From positions 1 through 12,216 of the forward strand of contig JAFADI010000165.1 of the NCBI GenBank assembly GCA_023424965.1: a DNA stretch of 12,216 nucleotides, in the 5' to 3' direction. A program made the position numbers and the translations under genes. Numbering within the stretch: position 1 is the stretch's first letter; every line of letters starts with the position of its first letter. The notes beneath the pieces were generated by a model. That model was not told the origin of the DNA, searched no databases, and saw only the letters and a list, made by a program, of their open reading frames with translations. The stretch is from Bacillota bacterium (GTDB taxonomy: Bacteria > Bacillota > Clostridia > Acetivibrionales > JAFADI01). Positions 1 through 6,446 of this stretch are shown here, piece by piece.

Positions 1-1128
1 GTGCTATCGGACCTGGCCCGTGAGAAGGGCTTTGAGTGTATTACCGTTCAGGACGGAGAAACCGGCATTGCCATGGCCGGTAAATACCAACCGGGGGCGA
101 TCCTCCTTGATATAGGCCTTCCGGGAATCAGCGGCTGGGAAGTAGTCGAAAGGTTGAAAAAAGATCCCAGGACAAGCAGGATACCTGTCCATGTCATATC
201 GGGCGGCGAGAGCAATAGGGCCTTTGAGGCAGAAAAGGGTATCGTGGGCTATTTGAAAAAGCCTGTAAGCCTGAAGGAATTAAGTGAAACATTCAAAAAA
301 ATTGAAAATGCCATCAACAGGCCTTTTAAAAAGATGCTGGTGCTGGACGGTGACAGGCGGCACAGTATTGATATCAGTGAAATGGTAGGGGATAAGGACA
401 TAAAGGTATACACCGCAGAAACGGCAGGAGAAGCCTATAAGCTTCTCAAGGGCGGAGGATTTGACTGCCTGATATTGGATGTGAAGCTCCGGGATATGTC
501 GGGTTTTGATTTTTTGGCCAGGCTCAGGGAGGAGCATTTCCCTCGGCTGCCCGTCATCGTTCATACCGACAAAAGCCTTACCCAGGAAGAGGAGGCGGAG
601 CTGCAAAAATATGCCGAGAGCATCATCATAAAGAGTTCCAGGTCTTTGGACAGACTGGTGGCGGAAGCCAGTCTGTTTCTCCACGATATAAATGCAAAGT
701 GCTATGATAAAAAATCCAAAGCCATCAGGAGTATTCATGAAAAGGAAAATGCCCTGAAGGGGAAAAAGGTTCTGGTGGTGGACGACGACATGCGGAATGT
801 CTTTGCCCTGTCCAGTCTTCTGGAGGAAAAGGGCGTAAAGATCATTGCAGGAAGAAATGGGAGGGAAGGAATCCAGAAACTGGCCCAGAATCCGGATGTG
901 GACCTAGTGCTTATGGATGTTATGATGCCGGAGATGGATGGCTATACCGCCATGAGGGAAATCAGGGCGAAGGAGGATTATGCCCGGCTCCCCATCATTG
1001 CCCTCACCGCCAAGGCCATGAAGGATGACCGGCAGAAATGCATCGAGGCGGGAGCCAATGACTATTTGACAAAGCCCATTGATGTAGAAAAGCTTATTAC
1101 ACTTTTAAGGGTATGGTTATATAAATGA
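1..1128 (+). CDS. Triple receiver-domain protein, 5' partial (probable hybrid histidine kinase C-terminus)
   Basis: This frame is open from the window edge and encodes 375 residues. The first receiver domain lacks its beta-1 strand and acidic pair, so the true start lies upstream and the GTG at base 1 is probably an internal codon. Receiver 1 (residues 1 to about 100) has its phospho-acceptor Asp37 in LLDIGLP and a KKP lysine near residue 87. Receiver 2 (about 111-225) has Asp160 in LILDVKL but a less canonical acidic pocket (LDGDRR). Receiver 3 (about 255-375) is canonical, with VVDDDM, Asp306 in LMDVMMPEMDG, ALTA and LTKP. Tandem C-terminal receivers are typical of large hybrid sensor kinases, which I infer is what this is, although no kinase domain is in the window. 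The stop overlaps the cheR start by 4 bp (ATGA), so the two are probably translated together. Confidence 0.85.
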   Translation: MLSDLAREKGFECITVQDGETGIAMAGKYQPGAILLDIGLPGISGWEVVERLKKDPRTSRIPVHVISGGESNRAFEAEKGIVGYLKKPVSLKELSETFKKIENAINRPFKKMLVLDGDRRHSIDISEMVGDKDIKVYTAETAGEAYKLLKGGGFDCLILDVKLRDMSGFDFLARLREEHFPRLPVIVHTDKSLTQEEEAELQKYAESIIIKSSRSLDRLVAEASLFLHDINAKCYDKKSKAIRSIHEKENALKGKKVLVVDDDMRNVFALSSLLEEKGVKIIAGRNGREGIQKLAQNPDVDLVLMDVMMPEMDGYTAMREIRAKEDYARLPIIALTAKAMKDDRQKCIEAGANDYLTKPIDVEKLITLLRVWLYK

Positions 1129-1973
1129 AATATGAAATAACAGATCAGGCCCCGGAGGAAGCGGATATAGAAATCAAGCTTCTCCTGGAAGCGATTTACC
1201 TCAAATACGGGCACAATTTCAGGAACTACTCACCGGCCCACATGAAGAGGCGTATTCTCAGAAGGCTCACCGTTTCGGGCATGGAAAGCATTTCCCATAT
1301 GCAACACAGGGTGCTCTACGACAGGGCTTTTTTTGAGCTGCTGCTGTCGGACTTTTCCATCAATGTGACGGAGATGTACAGGGACCCTTCCTTTTATCTG
1401 GCTTTCAGAAAAGAAGTGGTGCCTATTCTGCGCACCTATCCCTTTATAAGGATTTGGCATGCGGGATGCTCTACCGGTGAAGAAGTTTATTCCATGGCCA
1501 TACTGCTGAAAGAAGAAGGACTCTATGAGCGTTCCCAAATTTATGCCACGGATTTCAACGAGCATGTCCTTCAAAAGGCAAGGGAGGGGATTTATTCCAT
1601 TGAAGCTGCAAGAGGATACACCTACAATTATCAGAACGCCGGTGGGACGGCGTCATTCGCAGATTATTACATCGCGGACTACAATTCGGTTATTATGGAG
1701 CCGGTCTTGAAGAAAAAGATGATTTTTGCCGACCATAACCTGGTTACAGACGGTGTTTTCGGTGAAATGCACGTCATTGTGTGCAGGAATGTCCTGATAT
1801 ACTTTGACAGGGATCTGCAAAACCGGGTTCTGGGTTTGTTTGCAGAAAGTCTGTGCAACGGAGGGTTCCTTTGCCTGGGTTCCAAGGAAAATCCCAAGTT
1901 CTCCAGCAGCAGCGAGAAATTTGAGCCTTTTGTAGAAAAAGAGAAAATATTTAGAAAAAGGTTTGAAATATAA
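1125..1973 (+). CDS. cheR: CheR-family chemotaxis-type protein-glutamate methyltransferase
   Basis: The 282-residue product matches CheR enzymes, which transfer methyl groups from S-adenosylmethionine to glutamates of chemoreceptors. An N-terminal helical region (about 15-75) precedes NVTEMYRDPSFY (80-91), equivalent to the NxTxFFRD signature. The SAM-binding loop is at 110-125 (IWHAGCSTGEEVYSMA), with ATDFN at 141-145, and CRNVLIYFD (220-228) is the characteristic late motif. Length is normal for a stand-alone CheR. The gene overlaps the receiver protein by 4 bp and its only visible Shine-Dalgarno-like run (AAGGG at 1107-1111) is far from the ATG, which suggests translational coupling. No CheB or receptor gene is visible here. 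With hybrid-kinase receivers on one side and a diguanylate cyclase on the other, it may serve a non-flagellar signalling pathway; that is inference. Confidence 0.92.
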   Translation: MKYEITDQAPEEADIEIKLLLEAIYLKYGHNFRNYSPAHMKRRILRRLTVSGMESISHMQHRVLYDRAFFELLLSDFSINVTEMYRDPSFYLAFRKEVVPILRTYPFIRIWHAGCSTGEEVYSMAILLKEEGLYERSQIYATDFNEHVLQKAREGIYSIEAARGYTYNYQNAGGTASFADYYIADYNSVIMEPVLKKKMIFADHNLVTDGVFGEMHVIVCRNVLIYFDRDLQNRVLGLFAESLCNGGFLCLGSKENPKFSSSSEKFEPFVEKEKIFRKRFEI

Positions 1974-2025
1974 AATAATTTCCAATCATAGATAATAATA
2001 TAGTAAGACTGTTTTAATATTATTT

Positions 2026-2057
2026 GGGGACAATTTTAAGTCCCCTTAAATAGGGGA
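2026..2057 (+). promoter_or_regulatory. Two mutually exclusive hairpins over the diguanylate cyclase ribosome binding site
   Basis: GGGGAC (2026-2031) can pair with GTCCCC (2040-2045) across an 8-nt loop. Alternatively TCCCCT (2041-2046) can pair with AGGGGA (2052-2057) across a 5-nt loop, and that second stem buries the Shine-Dalgarno of the next gene. The two 6-bp stems share 2041-2045 and cannot form together. The pairing is read directly from the sequence; any regulatory role is inference, and short GC stems can occur by chance. Confidence 0.4.
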
Positions 2058-2064
2058 GAAAAAG

Positions 2065-3048
2065 TTGAATAGGGAAAAGCCAAATGTTCTTATTGTTGAT
2101 GACAGGCCTGAGAACCTTCTTGTCCTGGAAAGCATCCTTGACAAGCTGGAGTGCAACATCGTAAAGGCCGGTTCCGGAAATGAAGCCCTGGGATTGATGC
2201 TGGAAAAAGAATTCGCCCTGGTGCTGCTGGATGTGCAGATGCCTGAAATGGATGGTTTTGAAACTGCAGAACTGATGCGGGGAAGTGAAAAGACCAGGTA
2301 TATACCCATTATATTCGTCACTGCCATAAGCAAGGAGCAAAAATGCATATTCAAAGGCTATGAAATGGGGGCGGTGGATTACCTTTTCAAACCCATCGAG
2401 CCGGTTGTTTTAAAGAGCAAGGTTCAGGTTTTCCTGGACCTTCACAACCAGAAGCTATTGCTGAAGGAACAGGCAAATCTGCTTGAAATGAAGATAAAAG
2501 AGCTGGCGGAGCTTAAGAAGGCAAACAACAAGCTTGAGGGCCTGTCGACCCGTGACGGCCTGACAGGCATAGCGAACCGCAGGAGCTTTGACCAGTATAT
2601 GACCGCCAGCTGGAAGAGCGCCCTCCGCAGTGCCAGGCCATTGTCGCTCATCATGGTGGATATCGACTGCTTTAAAGCCTACAATGACAATTACGGGCAT
2701 CTGAAGGGGGATGAATGCCTCATAACTGTCGCCCAAACGTTAGCCTCTCTTGTCAAAAGACCCATCGACTTTGCAGCGAGATACGGAGGAGAAGAGTTCG
2801 CCGTCATACTGCCGGAAACCGACGGTGAAGGAGCACTTCTGGTGGCCGAGATGCTAAGGAAAAGCATAGAGCTTATGGCAATCCCCCATGAGTTTTCCCA
2901 GGCTGCCGGTTACATAACCATCAGTCTGGGCGTGACCGCTGCCATCCCCAGGCCGGAAGATTCCGTGCAGGGTTTTATCAACTGCGCCGATAAGGCCCTT
3001 TACCAGGCAAAATCCAGTGGGCGGAACAGGGCTGAGATATACCGGTAG
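2065..3048 (+). CDS. Response regulator with GGDEF domain (PleD-like diguanylate cyclase)
   Basis: The 327-residue product combines a receiver domain with a diguanylate cyclase that makes cyclic di-GMP from two GTP. The receiver (about 6-125) has the acidic pair D12-D13, phospho-acceptor Asp56 (LLDVQMPEMDG), FVTA and FKP. A charged, probably coiled-coil linker (about 130-165) leads to the GGDEF domain (about 165-325), which begins with the usual RDGLTGIANRR motif. The active site is GGEEF at 241-245. An inhibitory-site RxxD (R232-D235) lies exactly five residues before it, so product feedback inhibition is expected. The TTG start is chosen because AGGGGAG (2052-2058) sits 6 nt upstream and the receiver begins right after it. 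The 91-bp gap after cheR has no clear terminator, so co-transcription is likely. It may act as an output of the upstream receiver/CheR system. Confidence 0.93.
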   Translation: MNREKPNVLIVDDRPENLLVLESILDKLECNIVKAGSGNEALGLMLEKEFALVLLDVQMPEMDGFETAELMRGSEKTRYIPIIFVTAISKEQKCIFKGYEMGAVDYLFKPIEPVVLKSKVQVFLDLHNQKLLLKEQANLLEMKIKELAELKKANNKLEGLSTRDGLTGIANRRSFDQYMTASWKSALRSARPLSLIMVDIDCFKAYNDNYGHLKGDECLITVAQTLASLVKRPIDFAARYGGEEFAVILPETDGEGALLVAEMLRKSIELMAIPHEFSQAAGYITISLGVTAAIPRPEDSVQGFINCADKALYQAKSSGRNRAEIYR

Positions 3049-3080
3049 GGTCAAAGAATAAAAATTTATTCGCGCAGAGG

Positions 3081-3109
3081 TTGACAGAAGCTGCCCTGTA
3101 ATATATTAT
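3081..3109 (+). promoter_or_regulatory. Sigma-A-type promoter for the riboswitch-exporter transcript
   Basis: A perfect -35 TTGACA (3081-3086) is followed after 17 bp by TATTAT (3104-3109), one base from TATAAT. Transcription would begin near 3115-3118, where the riboswitch P1 stem begins, so promoter and RNA element fit each other. Confidence 0.8.
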
Positions 3110-3115
3110 TAAAAC

Positions 3116-3208
3116 TGTTAAAAGGGAGTAGTTAGTATTACAAAGTCAACATGCTGGTGGAGGTTCGCCTGGCTTTGTAAGCCGCATCGGACAACGAGAC
3201 TTTTAACA
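3116..3208 (+). ncRNA. yybP-ykoY manganese riboswitch aptamer
   Basis: The segment has conserved features of the yybP-ykoY (Mn2+-sensing) family: AAAGGGAGTAG at the start, TCAACATGCT and a GGCTTTG-type arm inside, and ATCGGACAACGAGACTTTT at the 3' end. The closing stem P1 pairs TGTTAAAAG (3116-3124) perfectly with CTTTTAACA (3200-3208). It lies directly downstream of a strong promoter and upstream of a GDT1/TMEM165-family manganese exporter, a known context for this riboswitch class. Motif matching is by eye; a covariance-model search would settle the exact boundaries. Confidence 0.88.
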
Positions 3209-3251
3209 TAATCTTCTTTTTTATTGGGAAGCTTATGTTGAGGGTCTTTTT
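3200..3251 (+). terminator. Riboswitch-controlled intrinsic terminator (expression platform)
   Basis: Bases 3200-3216 can pair with 3228-3244. The core is AACATAA with TTATGTT and CTTC with GAAG, with one mismatch (3212/3232), extended by G-U pairs down to C3200-G3244. A U-rich run TCTTTTT (3245-3251) follows at once. The 5' strand of this stem reuses 3200-3208, the 3' strand of aptamer P1, so the two helices exclude each other. Manganese-stabilised P1 should therefore block termination and switch the exporter on. Confidence 0.75.
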
Positions 3252-3272
3252 AATTTGAAGGGAAGGATATCG

Positions 3273-4019
3273 ATGAATGCTTCTTTACTGGCCTTTTTAT
3301 TTTCCGTGGGGGCGGTGACCCTGGCGGAGATGGGGGACAAGACGCAGCTGCTGGCAATGGCCTTTGCGACCAAGTATAAGGCTCACAAGGTTTTAATCGG
3401 CGTATTTATCGCCACCGTATTCAACCATGCTCTGGCGGTAGCGGCAGGCAACTATATAACCAGGTTTGAATCTGCGCAGGTATGGATCCAGGGCATAGCT
3501 TCCCTGTCCTTTATTTTTTTCGGCCTCTGGACCATAAGAGGCGACAGGCTGGAAGGCGAAGAAAACCGGAAAACCAGATTCGGAGCTGTAATGACTGTGA
3601 CCATCGCCTTTTTTATTGCGGAGCTGGGAGATAAGACCCAGCTGGCAACCATCGCGCTGGCAACCAAATTTCCCGGAAACCCTGTCGGCATACTCATGGG
3701 AACCACTACAGGAATGCTGATTGCCGATGCCATCGGAATCTGGGTAGGTGTTTTGATGTGCAGGAGAATTCCCGAGAAGACCATTAAGCTTGTTTCCGCG
3801 GGAGTATTCGCCCTTTTCGGCTTTATCGGCTGTTACCAGGTTTCGGTTGAAAGGCTGGGGCTGGGAGTTCCGGTGACACTTGGAATACTGGCTGTGCTGG
3901 CTGCAATCACAGGCCTGGCGGCCTATTACATTTATAAAAATGCAGGACCCGAGGAAGAGAATCCGGCAGTGGCTGAGTATTGCAAAGTAAGGAACCAGGA
4001 ACCTTCCCCCGAGAACTAA
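3273..4019 (+). CDS. GDT1/TMEM165 (UPF0016) family manganese exporter
   Basis: The 248-residue membrane protein carries the family's duplicated signature, EMGDKTQ at 19-25 and ELGDKTQ at 117-123, each followed by LATKF/FATKY-like residues. The acidic residues of these motifs are thought to bind the transported cation. About six membrane helices in two halves are separated by a charged loop (about 89-103), and a further hydrophobic segment (about 203-225) precedes a polar tail, giving a product slightly longer than many bacterial members. ATG 3273 is preferred over an in-frame TTG at 3255 because AAGGGAAGG (3258-3266) lies 6 nt before it. Bacterial relatives (MneA, Mnx) export Mn2+, and the upstream manganese riboswitch supports that role over the Ca2+/H+ exchange proposed for some eukaryotic members. 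Confidence 0.9.
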   Translation: MNASLLAFLFSVGAVTLAEMGDKTQLLAMAFATKYKAHKVLIGVFIATVFNHALAVAAGNYITRFESAQVWIQGIASLSFIFFGLWTIRGDRLEGEENRKTRFGAVMTVTIAFFIAELGDKTQLATIALATKFPGNPVGILMGTTTGMLIADAIGIWVGVLMCRRIPEKTIKLVSAGVFALFGFIGCYQVSVERLGLGVPVTLGILAVLAAITGLAAYYIYKNAGPEEENPAVAEYCKVRNQEPSPEN

Positions 4020-4049
4020 ATGGAAATGTGATAGGCGCTGGTCTGGTAA

Positions 4050-4436
4050 CTATATTTTGTGCAGCCTCACATAGTATTCGATCCTGTTGTCGATCCACTC
4101 TTCCGGATTTTTCAAGGTGGTTGCAACGATATCCATGTGGGAGTCCTTGAGCGTATTGTAAATCTTTTCTTTTGTTGTCTGGAAAGCCTCCTCTTTATCT
4201 TGCTGGAAGAAGGTTTCCAATTTTTTCTGCGGATTTACCAGCTTCTGGTTTGTATAAATGACACTGGACTTTATAATGTCGTCCAAAGCCTCCAGAGAGC
4301 GCTGTTCTTTGAGGTATACGGATTTCGAATCCATTGTCCTGCACTTTGCGGCGGCAAAGCCCAGGATGAAAAAAAGCAGTACTGCGATTGATGCTGCCAA
4401 CACAATAAATACAATAATGGGAAAGAACTCAGCCAT
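4050..4436 (-). CDS. Holin-like small membrane protein, downstream paralogue
   Basis: The 128-residue product has one strong N-terminal membrane segment (about 6-30) followed by a charged helical domain with probable coiled-coil character. It is clearly related to the protein encoded at 5741-6181. Both have an acidic/helical stretch with NQ.(L/Y)V...KK, then (Q/D)K..AF...(K/R)EK, and both end in W(I/L)..RIEYYV. This architecture resembles phage holins of the LLH type (Pfam Phage_holin_6_1), but I cannot confirm the family by eye. The start codon lies inside the upstream amidase gene, overlapping its last 8 bp, with AAAGGAG about 10 nt before it, so translational coupling is likely. It may assist export or activation of the amidase. 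Its C-terminal domain is longer and more charged than in minimal holins, so a structural or regulatory role is also possible. Confidence 0.72.
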   Translation of the reverse strand: MAEFFPIIVFIVLAASIAVLLFFILGFAAAKCRTMDSKSVYLKEQRSLEALDDIIKSSVIYTNQKLVNPQKKLETFFQQDKEEAFQTTKEKIYNTLKDSHMDIVATTLKNPEEWIDNRIEYYVRLHKI

Positions 4437-5673
4437 TTTTCAGGAACTCCTTTCTTAAACGGTTCACAAGGCAGATAAGCATGCCCTCGGTGGCATAACT
4501 GTCAAGGGTTTTCGTGTGGTCATCGTATAATAAGCCTGCTGCCATCAATTCGTCATTGCATTCCTTTGCCCAATGGACCGGTGTTTCCACCGGAGGATCC
4601 GGATCCTGAGGTTCTTCGGAGGAGCCTGAAGGGTATTTTTCATAGACCATTTTTTGAAGCGCAAGGATGCTCTCGCCGTAACCAAAGCCGGGAACGGCCC
4701 ATTTGCCGTTCAGATCTTCCCAGTATACCGCCGAGCCCCTGGTGACAAGGCCAAATCTTGCGTCATACAGTGTGCGGCCGGCAGGAATGGGAGATGTGGA
4801 GCTATATGCGTAAAGATGTTGTATATGGGCTTCTACCCCCGCTTCTACTGTTGGAAAGCTGAGGCCGGGGTTTGAGCTGCTTGTGGCTCCCAGACCGGCA
4901 AAATTATTTTGTGAGGCTTTTACAACGCCCGTGAACTTGAGCCAGTTGGTTTCGTTCATTGACTGCAGGAAGGCGAGATCGCTTTTTACTCCGTAAATGG
5001 GGGCAAGAGCATAATAAATATCCGCAATGGACTCCTGGGCCAGAGGATTTATGTCCTTTAAGGCTTTTTTCAACTGCTGGGAGGTCAGTATGGAATTTCC
5101 CAATATCTGTGTCCTGGAGGGGGTTTCCGCCGGGATATAGCTTTTCACCGCTTGAGCAACTGCGGCTGTCAGTTTGTTTTGCCATTCGGAATTTGTGAGA
5201 AGCTTGAAATCTTCAAGATTATCCATAAATCCAAATTCTACGATAATTGTTTCCACCTTCGGGTAGGTGAGCCTTATGACAAAATAATAGTCATTCCCTG
5301 TGGCATCATTTTTTTTGCTGTAGGCCCTCCGGACGGGGAAGCCTGTTTTTGCAACTTCCGCGATTATATTTTTGGCCAGCGCACCGTTGGAATGGATGCT
5401 GTGTATTACTTCCATACCTCTGGCAGAGCCATTGTAGGAGTTGTTATGGCAGGAGATGCATAGGGTGGCTCCTGAATTTACGATCAGATTTGACAGGGTG
5501 GTGGAATCGTGATAAACATCGGCGATGATGGACCTGTCTACACTGATCCCGCTTTGTTCCAGCCTGTCTGCCAGAATCCTGGCGATGGTAAGGTTCAAAT
5601 CCTTCTCCATCATGCCGTAAGCCACTGCTCCGGATTCTTTACCGCCATGGCCGGGGTCGATGATTATTTTCAT
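4429..5673 (-). CDS. Bifunctional peptidoglycan hydrolase: N-acetylmuramoyl-L-alanine amidase plus glucosaminidase
   Basis: The 414-residue product has three parts. Residues 1-180 are an Amidase_3 zinc amidase, cutting the bond between MurNAc and the stem peptide: DPGHGG with His9, Glu23 in MEKDLNL, His76 in SCHNNS as probable zinc ligands, and catalytic Glu146 in VEFGFMDN. Residues about 190-345 look like a GH73-type endo-beta-N-acetylglucosaminidase, with candidate catalytic Glu241 in NETNW, then NNFAGLGAT and GLSFPTVEAGVEAHIQHL. After an acidic, proline-rich linker (about 350-366), residues 367-414 form a small HWAKE...VNRL module like those ending clostridial phage endolysins, perhaps for wall binding. 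There is no signal peptide, so export may depend on the adjacent holin-like proteins. GGAG (complement of 5684-5687) precedes the ATG by 10 nt. A role in lysis or spore/mother-cell wall turnover is inference. Confidence 0.88.
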   Translation of the reverse strand: MKIIIDPGHGGKESGAVAYGMMEKDLNLTIARILADRLEQSGISVDRSIIADVYHDSTTLSNLIVNSGATLCISCHNNSYNGSARGMEVIHSIHSNGALAKNIIAEVAKTGFPVRRAYSKKNDATGNDYYFVIRLTYPKVETIIVEFGFMDNLEDFKLLTNSEWQNKLTAAVAQAVKSYIPAETPSRTQILGNSILTSQQLKKALKDINPLAQESIADIYYALAPIYGVKSDLAFLQSMNETNWLKFTGVVKASQNNFAGLGATSSSNPGLSFPTVEAGVEAHIQHLYAYSSTSPIPAGRTLYDARFGLVTRGSAVYWEDLNGKWAVPGFGYGESILALQKMVYEKYPSGSSEEPQDPDPPVETPVHWAKECNDELMAAGLLYDDHTKTLDSYATEGMLICLVNRLRKEFLKNG

Positions 5674-5740
5674 AGATATTCAACTCCAATTTTAAGAAAT
5701 ATTCCTAAAGCCGGACTCAACGCCTTGTTCCGGACATGCC

Positions 5741-6181
5741 TCAAATGAGCTTCATCCGGGTTAATTGTTGAGGATCGGTTTTGGAAATGTTTACATAATA
5801 TTCGATGCGCCCTTCCAACCAGGAATCCAGATCTTTAAACAATTCCTTGAGGGCGTTAATGGAAGATTCACCCAATATATTCAGGGTCTTTTCCCTGGCC
5901 ATTTCGAAGGCAACTTTTTGCTCATAAGGAGTGAGACTGCCGTTGGCTTTTTTCAATGAATCCACATATACCTGGTTCACGGCTGTTACGGCTGTAACAA
6001 TTGCATTTTCGGCGATTGTTACATATTTCTTCATTTCTTCATTCTTAAGGCCCGCTTCGATTTCAGCAGTCTTCCTTCTTATAAATGCAACAAGATATGC
6101 GGATATGATCGGAAGAAGGGGTATGATGAGGGCATTTATGACAGTAGTTATAATTTCATTGCACTGTACCGTATCAAGCAT
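5741..6181 (-). CDS. Holin-like small membrane protein, upstream paralogue (LLH-type candidate)
   Basis: The 146-residue product starts with a hydrophobic segment (about 8-34, containing VINALIIPLLPIISAYLVAF), followed by IRRKTAEIEAG and a long helical domain that includes AENAIVTAVTAVNQVYVDSL and QKVAFEMAREKTLNIL. This plan resembles phage holins of the LLH superfamily: one membrane helix and a charged, AE.A(I/V)..A.-type cytoplasmic helix. It is the first gene of the minus-strand cassette and is followed after 67 bp by the amidase/glucosaminidase. Its paralogue follows the amidase, and both end in WL.(G/N)RIEYYV-like sequences. The Shine-Dalgarno is weak (GGGGTG, complement of 6192-6197). 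No phage structural genes are nearby, so this may be a domesticated module. Function is inferred from architecture and context. Confidence 0.75.
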   Translation of the reverse strand: MLDTVQCNEIITTVINALIIPLLPIISAYLVAFIRRKTAEIEAGLKNEEMKKYVTIAENAIVTAVTAVNQVYVDSLKKANGSLTPYEQKVAFEMAREKTLNILGESSINALKELFKDLDSWLEGRIEYYVNISKTDPQQLTRMKLI

Positions 6182-6446
6182 AAGTTAATACACCCCGTTA
6201 ATAATTTCTTTTCTATATTTATATGCCGCGCATACTTGTCATGTGTACCGGGGAGGGCACAAATGCACAACTTTGTGTTTCAGGCAAAAAGTTTTTCACC
6301 CAACAAACCATAATGTATAAAAAGTGTAACCAAATTTTCGGTGATCAATATAATGGTAGTAGACCAAGGATAAAAAAATGGAGTAAATCACAAAAGCAGT
6401 TATGTTAATTGAAAGCAAGGCATTATGTAATAAGGGAGGTATAGCT
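6182..6446. promoter_or_regulatory. Divergent intergenic region; promoters not resolved
   Basis: This 265-bp AT-rich gap must carry promoters for the minus-strand lysis-like cassette and the plus-strand Cys/His-rich gene. TATAAT occurs at 6349-6354 without a convincing -35. CATAATGTA (6309-6317) fits a sigma-K -10, but no AC-type -35 lies at the correct distance. I see no RNA gene or convincing small coding sequence. Confidence 0.4.

Noticed and set aside
3056..3071. GAATAAAAATTTATTC palindrome after the diguanylate cyclase gene, as a terminator
   Set aside because: Only A/T pairs apart from the end, and no T-run follows; too weak to call.
4050..6181. Prophage remnant call based on holin and lysin genes
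   Set aside because: No integrase, attachment repeats, capsid, tail or portal genes are visible on either side; two lysis-like genes alone do not establish a prophage, although a remnant cannot be excluded.
6309..6317. CATAATGTA as a third sigma-K -10 element upstream of the Cys/His-rich gene
   Set aside because: The bases 15-17 nt upstream are A- and T-runs without the AC core of the -35, unlike the two collagen-like genes.
6223..6408. 61-codon plus-strand frame in the divergent intergenic region
   Set aside because: No Shine-Dalgarno, no recognisable motif, and it occupies the region needed for promoters.
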